A DNA stretch of 64,000 nt, taken from the NCBI GenBank assembly GCA_002733995.1, contig NVXR01000037.1, positions 1 to 64,000 of the forward strand, in the 5' to 3' direction. Position numbers and translations under genes: made by a program. The notes under the pieces are model-generated. The model was not told the origin of the DNA and made no database searches. It worked only from the letters and a program-made list of their open reading frames with translations. This DNA comes from Desulfotalea sp. GTDB lineage: Bacteria; Desulfobacterota; Desulfobulbia; Desulfobulbales; Desulfocapsaceae. Below, piece by piece: positions 34,565 through 43,482 of the stretch. The number at the start of each line of letters is the position of its first letter. The first letter of the stretch is position 1.

Positions 34565-35449
34565 ATGCAACGCACAGTAGAACATGCCAGCTCCGCCTTC
34601 CCCACCTTACTCGATAGTGACGCGGTTGCGACCCAAAGCGGCAGTTCAAAGATCGCGACGATTCGAGAAACCGTTGGCACTCCATTTGTTGATAATCCAA
34701 GGATGACCTGCAGGGGTGTCGAGGTCTATTATGGAGAAAAACGAGCCATCAACAATCTGAGTATTGATATCGCCAACAATGAAGTCCTTGCCATGATTGG
34801 TCCTTCTGGTTGTGGAAAATCCACATTCCTCCGTTGCCTCAACAGAATGAACGATACCATTGCATCATGCACAGTTAAAGGCAACATTCAGCTTGATGGG
34901 ACAGACATATACCACCCATCTGTGGACGTGGTTCCATTACGGGCAAAAGTCGGTATGGTCTTCCAAAAACCAAACCCTTTTCCAAAGTCCATTTACGACA
35001 ACGTTGCCTATGGTCCTAAAATTCATGGCCTGACCTCAACCAAGATAGAGCTCGACGAGATTATTGAGACCTCACTAATGAAAGCCGGCCTGTGGGATGA
35101 AGTCAAAGACCGACTTCAGGATCCAGGCACCGGCCTATCCGGCGGTCAACAACAGAGACTCTGCATTGCACGAGCCATTGCGGTAAGTCCAGAAGTGATT
35201 TTAATGGACGAGCCCTGTTCAGCCCTGGACCCGATAGCCACAGCCAAGATAGAAGAGTTAATAGCAGAGTTACGAACCCAGTTTTCAATAGTCATTGTTA
35301 CCCACGCCATGCAACAGGCCGCCAGGGTTTCACAACGTACAGCATACTTCCATTTGGGCGACCTTATTGAAGTTGGAGCAACCGAGAAGGTATTTACCAA
35401 CCCCCTTCATCAACTTACAGAAGACTATATCACTGGTCGCTTTGGTTGA
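34565..35449 (+). CDS. pstB: Phosphate ABC transporter ATPase PstB
   Basis: 294 aa. Walker A GPSGCGKST (~78-86), Q-loop FQKPNPFP (~131-138), signature LSGGQQQR (~192-199) and Walker B VILMDEPCSALD are all present. About 45 residues precede the usual PstB start (the domain starts near MTCRGVEVYYG); an internal ATG in that position has no clear ribosome site. It powers phosphate import. Confidence 0.92.
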   Translation: MQRTVEHASSAFPTLLDSDAVATQSGSSKIATIRETVGTPFVDNPRMTCRGVEVYYGEKRAINNLSIDIANNEVLAMIGPSGCGKSTFLRCLNRMNDTIASCTVKGNIQLDGTDIYHPSVDVVPLRAKVGMVFQKPNPFPKSIYDNVAYGPKIHGLTSTKIELDEIIETSLMKAGLWDEVKDRLQDPGTGLSGGQQQRLCIARAIAVSPEVILMDEPCSALDPIATAKIEELIAELRTQFSIVIVTHAMQQAARVSQRTAYFHLGDLIEVGATEKVFTNPLHQLTEDYITGRFG

Positions 35450-35932
35450 TACCCCCATTCCTCTCTATTTCCCCTCTAAATGCCACAGAATTAACCTGTG
35501 GCATTTTCTATTTTCATTACATTTCAATGCAGTTGCCATGCCCCTTCTGAAGGCCTCCCTAATGAACAAGATTACAATTAACGCTTTAACACCGGCAACA
35601 CCATAAACAAGGAATGGGTTCTCTCCAGAAAACACGGCTGTTTCATCCAGGAAATCAAGCGAAAACATTACATTATGTAAAAAAACAATATCTGGACAGA
35701 GCCACCTGTCATGGGGGCTTATCCATTGATAAAAAACCACTCCATATGCTGGTTTTAAGGCATTTCAAGAGGAATGCAATATCGATGCTCCAAGTCTTCA
35801 ACAGCGGCTAATTAAAAATTATTGGTCACAGTATGACTTCTCGAAATAGTAAGACTTGCCGATAGGGCAATTCATGGATATGATAAAATATTCTCCTCTC
35901 AATAGGTTAATCTATTACAACAGGAGATGGTC
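35450..35932. other. Intergenic after pstB
   Basis: 483 bp. It holds the pstB terminator and nothing else recognised. Confidence 0.5.
35480..35513 (+). terminator. Rho-independent terminator of the phoU-pst operon
   Basis: ATGCCACAG pairs with CTGTGGCAT, followed by TTTCTATTTT. Confidence 0.85.
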
Positions 35933-38326
35933 GTGTTATTAAATGAAGAACCACTTGATTGCGAACACCTTACCAGTGGCTATGTAATTGTTGATAAAGA
36001 CTGGGTCGTGACAGCTTGCAACCAAAAAGCCTCACTGATACTCGATAAGTCAAAAAGCGAGATGATCGGCAAACACTGTCGAGAAATCTTCTCTGACGAC
36101 ATACGATTTAAAAACATCTGTAATCATCTCAGACCTCTCTCCAAACAGAAAACAAGTCAAAGCATTGAACTGACCCTCGGCAACCCTCTCAGCGGCGAGA
36201 AAACCGCAATTCGCCTGCATATCATCACTATCCCCGGTAAAAACAGTGGCATTATAGGAGCTATTATAGGCTTTGCTGACCTTACGGCCCCCCTTGCAGC
36301 CAGCAGGCTTGCTCTGAATAGTATTGTAGAAGGTGTATTTACCGTTGATCAGAACTGGAAGTTCACAAGTTTCAATAGGGCCGCAGAAAAAATAACCGGT
36401 TGGAAAGAAGAAGAGGTGCTAGGTAGTACCTGCAAAAAGATATTTAAGGCAAGTATTTGTAATTCAGACTGCGCCATCTCCGAAAGCATCCATACTAAGG
36501 CTACAATATCAGGACGCACCGCCTTCATTGAGAGTAAGGATGGAAGATCTATCCCGATACGACTCAGCGCTTCGCCGTTGCTTGACATGCATGACAACAT
36601 TATCGGCGGAGTGGAAACGTTTACAGATATTACCCAAACGCTCCAATACGAGCTGATTTTCAATGCAGTAGCTGACGGGGTTTTCACCGTTTCACCCGAT
36701 GGTCGCATAACCTCTTTTAACAAGGCAGCAGAAACAATTACCGGTTACAAAAGTGCGGAAGTATTAGGTAAAGTATGCTCGGAGGTGCTACTTCGCAGTA
36801 CCAGTTTCAGCAGCTGTCCCCTCAGCACCTGTATGCAAGAAAAAACAAGTATCCTTGACCAGGAACTCTTTATCATCGGTAAAGCGGGCTATTCTATTCC
36901 GGTCAGCGTCAGTGCTGCCCCCTTCCTCGGTCATAATGGAGCAGTTATCGGCGGCGTTCAATCCTTTAGAGATAACACCAACCGCCTGCAAAAGGCCTTG
37001 ATCCTCGATTCCGTGGCTGATGGCGTTTTTACCGTTGACCGGGATTGGCGTATCACCTCATTCAACTTATCAGCAGAACTCATAACCGGCTGGAACAGAG
37101 ATGCTGCAATCGGACAATTTTGCAGTGATGTTTTCTGCTCTTCCATCTGTGGGAAAAATTGTGCCATCGCCGAAGCGCTCTACACAGGCCTACCTGTCTC
37201 AAACAGATCTATCTCCATTAAAAACAGGAAGGGAAAAAACATCTCCGTGAGTATCAGTACAGCTCCGCTGGTTGATCAGGATGGGAATGTTCTTGGAGGA
37301 GTTGAAACCTTTAGGGATATGAGTGTCGAAACCCACCTCCGCCAACAGCTCACCCAAAAATACACCTTTGCACAAATCATCAGTAAAAGCCCCAGTATGC
37401 AAAGGATGTTTCAAATTATCCCAGAGATATCCAAGAGCGAAAGTAACGTCCTCATTCTAGGAGAAAGTGGCACTGGCAAAGAACTGGTCGCCAGCGCTAT
37501 TTTTAATGAATCAAGTAGAAAAGACAAACCATTCATTATCGTCAACTGTGGCGCTCTGCCCGATACCCTATTAGAATCAGAACTCTTTGGCTACAAGGCG
37601 GGTGCATTCACAGATGCAAAAAAAAATCACGATGGCCGTTTCGCAGCAGCCGAAGGTGGCACAATTTTCCTCGACGAAATTGGCGACATCCCCCAGGCCC
37701 TTCAGGTCAAACTGCTACGGGTTCTACAACAAAAGGTATATGAACCTCTCGGATCAAACGTCCCGGTGAAGGCCAATGTACGTATTATCGCCGCCACCAA
37801 TAAAGACTTGCTTGAGCAGGTTGGCCTCGGCCACTTTAGAGACGATCTTTACTATCGGCTCAATGTAGTAAATATTGTTCTTCCTCCGTTGCGAGACAGG
37901 CTTGAGGATATCCCACTCCTGGTTGATCATTTTGTTGAACGATTCAGAGCCGAACAACAAAAAGACATTGTCGGTGTCAGTGATGAGGTCACCTCTCTGC
38001 TTATGAAATATAACTACCCGGGAAATATCAGAGAACTTGAGAATATCATTGAATATGGTTTCATCCTTTGCCCAGGTGGGCTGATACGTCCAGAACATCT
38101 ACCTGAAACTTTTATTAAGGCCGAAACCAAACTCGAATCCCCACTCCTTTTTGCCTACGAAGGACTTTCGCTTGAAGCAATAGAAAAAAAAGCTATTGAA
38201 CTGTCTTTGACCAGAAATAAATGGAAAAGGATGCTCACCTGCCGAGAACTCGGCATTTCAAAAGATACCCTTAGAAGAAAGATTGACCGATATAAAATTA
38301 ACAACCCCTTAGACAAACTAAAGTGA
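35933..38326 (+). CDS. Four-PAS sigma54-dependent activator with Cys-rich PAS motifs
   Basis: About 797 aa. The GTG at 35933 is six bases after AGGAG; an ATG at 35927 is too close to that site. Four PAS modules (~10-115, 125-235, 240-345, 350-460) each carry a CxxxF...C or CxxxF...CxxxC pattern, for example CKKIFKASICNSDCA and CSDVFCSSICGKNCA. The AAA+ domain (~475-710) has Walker A GESGTGKE, but the sigma54 loop reads GAFTDA instead of GAFTGA. A Fis-type HTH ends the protein. The Cys sets suggest a metal, FeS or redox signal. Targets are unknown; sodN lies next downstream. Confidence 0.85.
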   Translation: MLLNEEPLDCEHLTSGYVIVDKDWVVTACNQKASLILDKSKSEMIGKHCREIFSDDIRFKNICNHLRPLSKQKTSQSIELTLGNPLSGEKTAIRLHIITIPGKNSGIIGAIIGFADLTAPLAASRLALNSIVEGVFTVDQNWKFTSFNRAAEKITGWKEEEVLGSTCKKIFKASICNSDCAISESIHTKATISGRTAFIESKDGRSIPIRLSASPLLDMHDNIIGGVETFTDITQTLQYELIFNAVADGVFTVSPDGRITSFNKAAETITGYKSAEVLGKVCSEVLLRSTSFSSCPLSTCMQEKTSILDQELFIIGKAGYSIPVSVSAAPFLGHNGAVIGGVQSFRDNTNRLQKALILDSVADGVFTVDRDWRITSFNLSAELITGWNRDAAIGQFCSDVFCSSICGKNCAIAEALYTGLPVSNRSISIKNRKGKNISVSISTAPLVDQDGNVLGGVETFRDMSVETHLRQQLTQKYTFAQIISKSPSMQRMFQIIPEISKSESNVLILGESGTGKELVASAIFNESSRKDKPFIIVNCGALPDTLLESELFGYKAGAFTDAKKNHDGRFAAAEGGTIFLDEIGDIPQALQVKLLRVLQQKVYEPLGSNVPVKANVRIIAATNKDLLEQVGLGHFRDDLYYRLNVVNIVLPPLRDRLEDIPLLVDHFVERFRAEQQKDIVGVSDEVTSLLMKYNYPGNIRELENIIEYGFILCPGGLIRPEHLPETFIKAETKLESPLLFAYEGLSLEAIEKKAIELSLTRNKWKRMLTCRELGISKDTLRRKIDRYKINNPLDKLK

Positions 38327-38388
38327 TAGTTGTGGTAATAGTAGCTGTATCCTCACCTCACTCTTCTGGGGAAAAACTATCTCCTCAT

Positions 38389-38424
38389 CGTTGTTGGTAC
38401 CTGTTCAGAGACAGACCAACAACG
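38389..38424 (+). terminator. Hairpin after the four-PAS activator
   Basis: CGTTGTTGGT pairs perfectly with ACCAACAACG, with CTGT/ACAG inside. There is no T-run, so it may be a terminator or an mRNA 3' end structure. Confidence 0.55.
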
Positions 38425-38965
38425 ACTATTGTCAGCGTTATCGGTCACAGCGAATGCTTCTACTCCTCAAATAAACGCTAAAAATCCACTGTTAGAACCT
38501 GTGGAGAAACGAACACACCCAGAGAGCCGATCTCGATGTTTCACTTCAGTTTTTCCCGTAAATACAATTGTACAAAACAACAGAGCCTCAGGATACAGCC
38601 TATTTCACACCAGTGCCTTGTTTTCGCTATTGCTGGCAACACAACTATGGGGACGAGCCTGACAATGTAACGCACCCAGATACTGACCAGATAGATAATC
38701 GATGAATATCGAAACAAAACCTCCACCACCCGAACCTAAGCCCGCTGATCTACGAGCAAAGGCAGACAACCCAGAACAATCTTCATGACTATTGACTATC
38801 TTCTTATACTACCTATATTCAGTTAGGTTACCTTGTCGATTTTGACCATGATCATGGAATTATTTACAGATAAGCGGTTGAGAACATAAAACAACTACTC
38901 ACATTTTTGCAAAGAAGAGACGGCAGAATATTCGTCAAAGGTACGTCCTATCGTTACCACGAGCT

Positions 38966-38984
38966 TTATTGTTTTTTACAATAA
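38966..38984. promoter_or_regulatory. 19-bp palindrome upstream of sodN, Fur/Nur-like
   Basis: TTATTGT-TTTTT-ACAATAA is a perfect 7-5-7 inverted repeat, the size of a Fur-family operator, 137 bp before sodN. Nickel SOD genes are often controlled by nickel-responsive Fur homologues (Nur), so this is a candidate site. Confidence 0.4.
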
Positions 38985-39120
38985 CAAGTGCTCACGATGG
39001 TGTATTGCGTCGTTTTGTGAGCGTGGCACCAGCCAGACCCGTGGGCAATGCGAGCAAGCAGCCTAAACACTACATACTGGAGAAAGATTCTCCATCAACT
39101 CAACAAGCAGAGAGGTCTCT

Positions 39121-39567
39121 ATGAAGAAATTCTCCCTTTCCCTGGCAGTACTTTTAGTTTCGTGTGGCTTTTTTCTTTCAAACGCCCAAGCTCATTGCGA
39201 AATCCCCTGTGGTATCTATAACGATGAACTCAGAATGAATCTGATTTTAGAACATGCCACTACCATAGAAAAATCCATGCAGAAAATCAAAGAACTAGAA
39301 GGTGGGAAAAACGCAAACCAACTCATCCGTTGGGTCACAAACAAAGATAAACACGCAGATCTCCTCCAGCATATCGTTACTCAGTACTTTATGACCCAGA
39401 GAATTAAACTTGATACAGCTGACTACAACAAGAAACTTGCTGCCTTGCATAAAATGTTGATTTTCAGCATGAAATGCAAGCAAACAACAGATGTAGGTAA
39501 TGTAGAAAAACTACGTGCCGCCACCGAAGAATTCAAAATGCTCTATTTCGATCACAAACATAATTAA
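39121..39567 (+). CDS. sodN: Nickel superoxide dismutase, exported form
   Basis: 148 aa. Residues 25-33 read HCEIPCGIY, the complete Ni-hook motif HCxxPCxxY, whose His1 amine and imidazole, Cys2 and Cys6 bind nickel. A Sec-type signal ends AQA just before that His, so signal peptidase I cleavage would expose His1 without a dedicated SodX protease. A lipobox-like LVSC occurs at 12-15; lipidation there would block the hook, so it is considered less likely. Helical C-terminal bundle and length fit the family. Ribosome site AGAGG precedes the ATG. Confidence 0.92.
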   Translation: MKKFSLSLAVLLVSCGFFLSNAQAHCEIPCGIYNDELRMNLILEHATTIEKSMQKIKELEGGKNANQLIRWVTNKDKHADLLQHIVTQYFMTQRIKLDTADYNKKLAALHKMLIFSMKCKQTTDVGNVEKLRAATEEFKMLYFDHKHN

Positions 39568-39593
39568 GGTTATTTCTTTTTAAGAAAAACAAA

Positions 39594-39631
39594 CCCCTGA
39601 AACCATGACAGTTGATTTCAGGGGTTTTCTT
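39594..39631. terminator. Bidirectional terminator between sodN and gntR2
   Basis: CCCCTGAAA pairs with TTTCAGGGG, then TTTTCTT on the plus strand. On the minus strand GGGGTTTGTTTTTCTT follows the stem. Confidence 0.85.
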
Positions 39632-39646
39632 ATGACTAAAAAGACA

Positions 39647-40366
39647 TCAAGCATTGGAGTGCTTGTAAAAAACGTCTCGTAAAAATTGAATATGTGTACG
39701 CATCCCCTCCCGGGCAAGTTTGGGATTGTGGGCTTTAATAGCGTTCAAAATCACGTAATGCTGAGCTTCGAGCTCCTGCAAATTTTCCTCAACTTCATAA
39801 AGGACTGAATGTAATTCTTTGATTCGAAAGAACATGTACTCGTAAAAACGTTTTGTCAGATCAACATATACTGAATTATGAGTAGCATAAGCAATACCCA
39901 TATGAAATGCTATATCCGCTTCGGTCTCACTTCCAGCATGAACTATACAGCCATCCTCCCTGGCAAGGGTTTCTTCCATAAAAGTAATGTCACTAACCGT
40001 TGCCCGTTCTGCTGCCAGAGTTGAACCATGTAAGCCCAGACCTACTCGAAACTCTAACAATTCATCTACTGTCGATTTACCCGGGGATATAATTGAGGCA
40101 AAGGGATTAGTGGAAGCTGATACATCTCTGTCGACGACAAAAGTACCTTTCCCCTGACGAGTCTCAAGGTGGCCCAGAGTAATGAGCTGAATGATTGCAT
40201 TTCTAATAGATGTGCGACTTACCTGCATTGTGCTTGCAAGATCGCGTTCAGGAAGAAGCTGCTCTCCGGGTTTCAGTTGTCCTCGAAAGATACTATCTCT
40301 CAGTTGTTCAAAGACCAGTAGCGAAACTTGTTTCTGCTTTACTGGTAAGTATGCATTATTTTTCAT
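39647..40366 (-). CDS. GntR-family regulator, FCD (LldR/PdhR-like)
   Basis: 239 aa. The winged helix includes LLPERDLASTMQVSRTSIRNAI (~36-57) and GKGTFV. The C-terminal FCD domain has the metal/ligand residues DIAFHMGIA and HYVILNAI...HIQF. Such regulators respond to lactate, pyruvate or related acids. No adjacent target gene is obvious, so it is probably a distant or self regulator. Confidence 0.85.
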   Translation of the reverse strand: MKNNAYLPVKQKQVSLLVFEQLRDSIFRGQLKPGEQLLPERDLASTMQVSRTSIRNAIIQLITLGHLETRQGKGTFVVDRDVSASTNPFASIISPGKSTVDELLEFRVGLGLHGSTLAAERATVSDITFMEETLAREDGCIVHAGSETEADIAFHMGIAYATHNSVYVDLTKRFYEYMFFRIKELHSVLYEVEENLQELEAQHYVILNAIKAHNPKLAREGMRTHIQFLRDVFYKHSNA

Positions 40367-40671
40367 AAAATACGTTTACTCATTATACAAATAATATTTT
40401 TTCAATTCTATTAATAACGGTTACCGATGATATTTTATATTCTAATGCATTTTTTTTCTTCTGAGAAGTATCTTTACTTGCCGCAACAGTTAAGCTCTGC
40501 TATTTTACCACTTGTTTTTCGGGTTGAACCCGACGGCGGTCGCGGCTACCCGCCTTATCAAAACCGAGTTTCAAACACAATTGGTTCATAACAAGGCTTA
40601 AGCCGCCTTCTCAGTCGTTCGCCCTTAATATTTCCTTTTTTTGTAAAATGGCTTTTTCTGCCAAGGCGACT
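40367..40671. other. Intergenic and leader between gntR2 and the queuosine transporter
   Basis: 305 bp that carries the divergent promoters and the preQ1 riboswitch leader at 40533-40572. Confidence 0.5.
40533..40572 (+). ncRNA. preQ1-I riboswitch
   Basis: GGCGG-TCGC-GGCTA-CCCGCC-TTATCAAAA closely parallels the compact preQ1-I aptamer (stem, C-containing loop that recognises preQ1, A-rich 3' tail). It lies ~100 nt before a queuosine-precursor transporter, the expected target. The likely output is translation: the ribosome site AAGGCG (40663-40668) is complementary to CGCCTT at 40604-40609 and to CGCCTT within the aptamer stem (40551-40556), while AAGGC (40594-40597 region) can compete. Confidence 0.75.
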
Positions 40672-41409
40672 ATGACCTCTTTTAATCTTGCGTTATCACA
40701 CTTTTCTAATGAATTTCTCTGGCTCGCTCTCCTGCTTGCCAATTTTATTGCCATCATCTTATCCTACCGGTTCTTTGGTAAGACAGGTCTTTACATCTGG
40801 ATTCCAATTTCAACTATTCTTGCCAACATCCAAGTACTTAAAATGGTTGACCTTTTATCCGTAGGTGTCACTCTTGGAAATATCACATATGCATCATCTT
40901 TTTTGGTAACAGACATCCTTTCAGAGAACTATGGCAAAAAAGCCGCCCACAAAGCAGTATTCATTGGCTTCTTCTCACTGGCAGCAACTGTATTAATCAT
41001 GACCATAGCACTCAACTTCAAGCCCAATGAATTTGACTTTATACAAGAAAGTTTAAACAACATCTTTGCAATTCTTCCGAGGATAGCACTTGCCTCACTC
41101 ATTGCCTATGGAGCCTCACAGCTTCATGATGTCTGGGCGTACAACTTCTGGAAAAATCGCTTCCCAGAAGATAAATCCCTTTGGCTACGAAACAACGCAA
41201 GCACCATGATCAGTCAACTTATAGATTCTGTTATTTTTACCTTTATCGCGTTTTGGGGACTCCTACCCCAAACAGAATTTATCCAGATACTCATCACTAC
41301 CTACCTGCTCAAGTGGCTTGTTGCAGCCACAGATACTCCCTTTCTCTACCTCGCAAAGTTCATGTATCAACGATCAATGATCTGCACGGACACGGATGAT
41401 ATAAAGTAG
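40672..41409 (+). CDS. yhhQ: Queuosine precursor transporter (VUT/DUF165 family)
   Basis: 245 aa from the ATG at 40672, chosen because AAGGCG precedes it; the upstream ATG at 40648 has no ribosome site. About six hydrophobic segments. Conserved features include ANIQVLK (~45-51), DILSENYGKKAA (~82-93) and WLRNNASTMISQLIDSVIFTFIAF (~180-203). It imports preQ0/preQ1 across the inner membrane for tRNA queuosine synthesis. A preQ1-I riboswitch in its leader confirms the assignment. Confidence 0.9.
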   Translation: MTSFNLALSHFSNEFLWLALLLANFIAIILSYRFFGKTGLYIWIPISTILANIQVLKMVDLLSVGVTLGNITYASSFLVTDILSENYGKKAAHKAVFIGFFSLAATVLIMTIALNFKPNEFDFIQESLNNIFAILPRIALASLIAYGASQLHDVWAYNFWKNRFPEDKSLWLRNNASTMISQLIDSVIFTFIAFWGLLPQTEFIQILITTYLLKWLVAATDTPFLYLAKFMYQRSMICTDTDDIK

Positions 41410-41419
41410 ATACAACAAA

Positions 41420-41446
41420 GGCCCGTTTCTCCTGAAGAAACGGGCC
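41420..41446 (+). terminator. Terminator hairpin after yhhQ
   Basis: GGCCCGTTTC pairs perfectly with GAAACGGGCC around a 7-nt loop. The downstream T content is modest. Confidence 0.65.
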
Positions 41447-41673
41447 ATTGAGCTTAATACAATTATAAATGTAGCCGTACGTGTTTTCAATCAGCCGAGT
41501 AATGCAACACTGTTGTTTTGCCTCAACACTAATACGAATGTGTTAGTGGCTTGTTTTGACTGCCCCTACTGCAGTTTCCCACCTAAGAAAGCCCACCGCA
41601 AGCGGTAACGTAGTGCAAGCATCGCGGCTTATATCCTCACAACAAAAGAAGAGAGGATCAATCATCCTTGGCT

Positions 41674-42867
41674 TTAATGGTCCTCAGAAACATGACCTCT
41701 AAAGAGTCGCTCACCAACCAGAAAACACAAACCACACAAAGAAATACCGGCTACAACTACAAGGGTTTCATGAAGACTGGGCATGTATGTCAAAAGTTCA
41801 GGATAATCCACCAAACCCATTCCATGGTAAGAAGGTACCAATTGTCCTACGATAACCAGATCGTAACGCATAAAGAAAATTCCAATCATACCTGAAACAG
41901 AGGCCACAAAAAGCGCGTTCATGTTACGCCCTTTGACAGCTAAAATGATTACAAAGGGAATCAGCAGCCCCAAAAGAACCTCACCAACCCAGAAATTTAA
42001 GGCATACGGACCGGATAAAAGTGCCTGCATTGATTCATACTTTCCAGGTGGATGCCCTGTAATACCAGTTATCATTTTCCAGGCCGTAAAAAACATGATT
42101 ATAGCCATCATGAGGGCACCCATTTTGGCAACACTTTCCATGGACGTCTTCAACTTATCACTCATCTGCCAGCCATTTATTTTATAGGCAAGATAGGTAA
42201 AGAAAATAATAGCAACACAGCCCGACATAGCCGCCGAAGTTATGAAGTAAATAGGCATATACGGACCGTGCCAGAAATCTCGACCATTCAGCAGTCCAAA
42301 TACAGCGCCCAGATTAGAGTGGGCGACAATACCAGTCAGTAGTCCCGCCAGACCAAAACCTGCAGCAACTTTATTTTCGTTTTTCTGTAACATTACAAAT
42401 TCTATCATCATAAAAAAGAGATATGCACCATACAATGTGCCCATCCACCAGATATTTGATGATAAATTTGCACCTATTACATTTCCAACTGGCATTCTCC
42501 ATGAATTTTCAATCTCAAAAGCAATGACTAAAAACCCGGCGACAATAGTCGCAATTGACATGAAAACTGCCCTCTTAGCGATGGCATTAAAATTTTCAAA
42601 GCCAAACACATGTCCGACAGAAGAGACGATACAGAGTCCGGTTGAAGTGACTACAAAAAAGACATAAGAAGCAATGAGTACGCCCCATGGTACGCCACGA
42701 CTTACACCAAAGGTGTGCTCATGGCCAGCATATATAGAATGAATTCCGGCGCCAACGCCAACCAGTGTCAGTAAGGCCAGCAGTCCGATAGCTATATTGT
42801 ATTTCCCGGAGGTTGTTGCCTCAAAGCCCCCTTCGGCGGGGATTACCCCTGCTAAAACATTGTTCAT
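41674..42867 (-). CDS. NrfD/DsrP-like membrane quinone-interacting subunit (second copy)
   Basis: 397 aa from the ATG at 42867, which has GAGG nine bases upstream; the frame is open 60 bases further but without a site. About ten transmembrane helices. NrfD-family segments include ENSWRMPVGNVIGANLSSNIWWMG (~120-143) and AHSNLGAVFGLL. It likely exchanges electrons between menaquinone and the FeS/cytochrome subunits encoded upstream. It is separated from the first NrfD gene by a MerR gene and a 615-bp gap. Confidence 0.82.
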   Translation of the reverse strand: MNNVLAGVIPAEGGFEATTSGKYNIAIGLLALLTLVGVGAGIHSIYAGHEHTFGVSRGVPWGVLIASYVFFVVTSTGLCIVSSVGHVFGFENFNAIAKRAVFMSIATIVAGFLVIAFEIENSWRMPVGNVIGANLSSNIWWMGTLYGAYLFFMMIEFVMLQKNENKVAAGFGLAGLLTGIVAHSNLGAVFGLLNGRDFWHGPYMPIYFITSAAMSGCVAIIFFTYLAYKINGWQMSDKLKTSMESVAKMGALMMAIIMFFTAWKMITGITGHPPGKYESMQALLSGPYALNFWVGEVLLGLLIPFVIILAVKGRNMNALFVASVSGMIGIFFMRYDLVIVGQLVPSYHGMGLVDYPELLTYMPSLHETLVVVAGISLCGLCFLVGERLFRGHVSEDH

Positions 42868-43266
42868 AGTGCGCCTCGTAAAATTGTATCTATTTAAGGC
42901 CAGATGCTTACACAAATGGCCATTCATCAGTATTATTTTTTTCGCCCTTCAGATATGGCTTTATTTTAAGATCGTAGAGTGTATGTAAAAGAGCACTACC
43001 GACCCATATTATGAAAAAATAAATCCCGTCCATACCACCCCCGTTATTCACTCCATTTTAATTTACGTCCATAACAGGACCCAAGCACTATAAGTACCAC
43101 TATACCTGCCAATTACTATTGTCAAGTTATTGGTACGTGAAAACGAGGACACGGCCGGCGCCGACCAATGCCCGCACAATGCACAACAATACTAACGACT
43201 TGATATATATTGGTAAAATCAATTCACCTGTAATAAATACTGAATATAGTCTTTTGCGTGGTAATA

Positions 43267-43279
43267 GCGCAGATTGCGC
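43267..43279. promoter_or_regulatory. GCGC-N5-GCGC inverted repeat beside the GGRCG motif
   Basis: GCGCAGATTGCGC, a perfect inverted repeat 14 bp from the next site. It may be a second half of a larger operator. Confidence 0.4.
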
Positions 43280-43292
43280 CCAAGTGTCATTA

Positions 43293-43309
43293 GGGCGTAT
43301 TTTGCGCCC
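43293..43309. promoter_or_regulatory. GGGCG-TATTTTG-CGCCC inverted repeat
   Basis: A perfect 5-7-5 inverted repeat. The same architecture, with an almost identical spacer on the opposite strand, recurs at 45846-45862 in another gap of the same gene cluster. Confidence 0.55.
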
Positions 43310-43482
43310 ATTACAATGGAGGCAAACATCAGCTGGAGAAATGATTAAATGAGACGTTGAAGCGGTACGAGGTGGATAAACAGAGAAGGGCCAACCGTGA
43401 CGAGCCCCCAAGAGACCCATCACGGTTGAGAACGAACTAACAACTATAAACAACACAAAGGTTAACAGGTTAACCCCTGAAT

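Larger units (their letters stand above)
38327..39120. other. Intergenic before sodN, with regulatory palindromes
   Basis: 794 bp. It holds the hairpin at 38389-38424, the 19-bp palindrome at 38966-38984 and GCTCAC/GTGAGC (38990-38995, 39017-39022). No convincing gene is seen. Confidence 0.5.
42868..43482. other. Intergenic upstream of the second nrfD-like gene
   Basis: 615 bp holding the GGGCG-N7-CGCCC motif (43293-43309) and GCGCAGATTGCGC (43267-43279). No gene is seen. Confidence 0.5.

Noticed and set aside
38429..38662. 77-codon plus-strand frame before sodN
   Set aside because: No ribosome site, low-complexity composition and no recognisable family.
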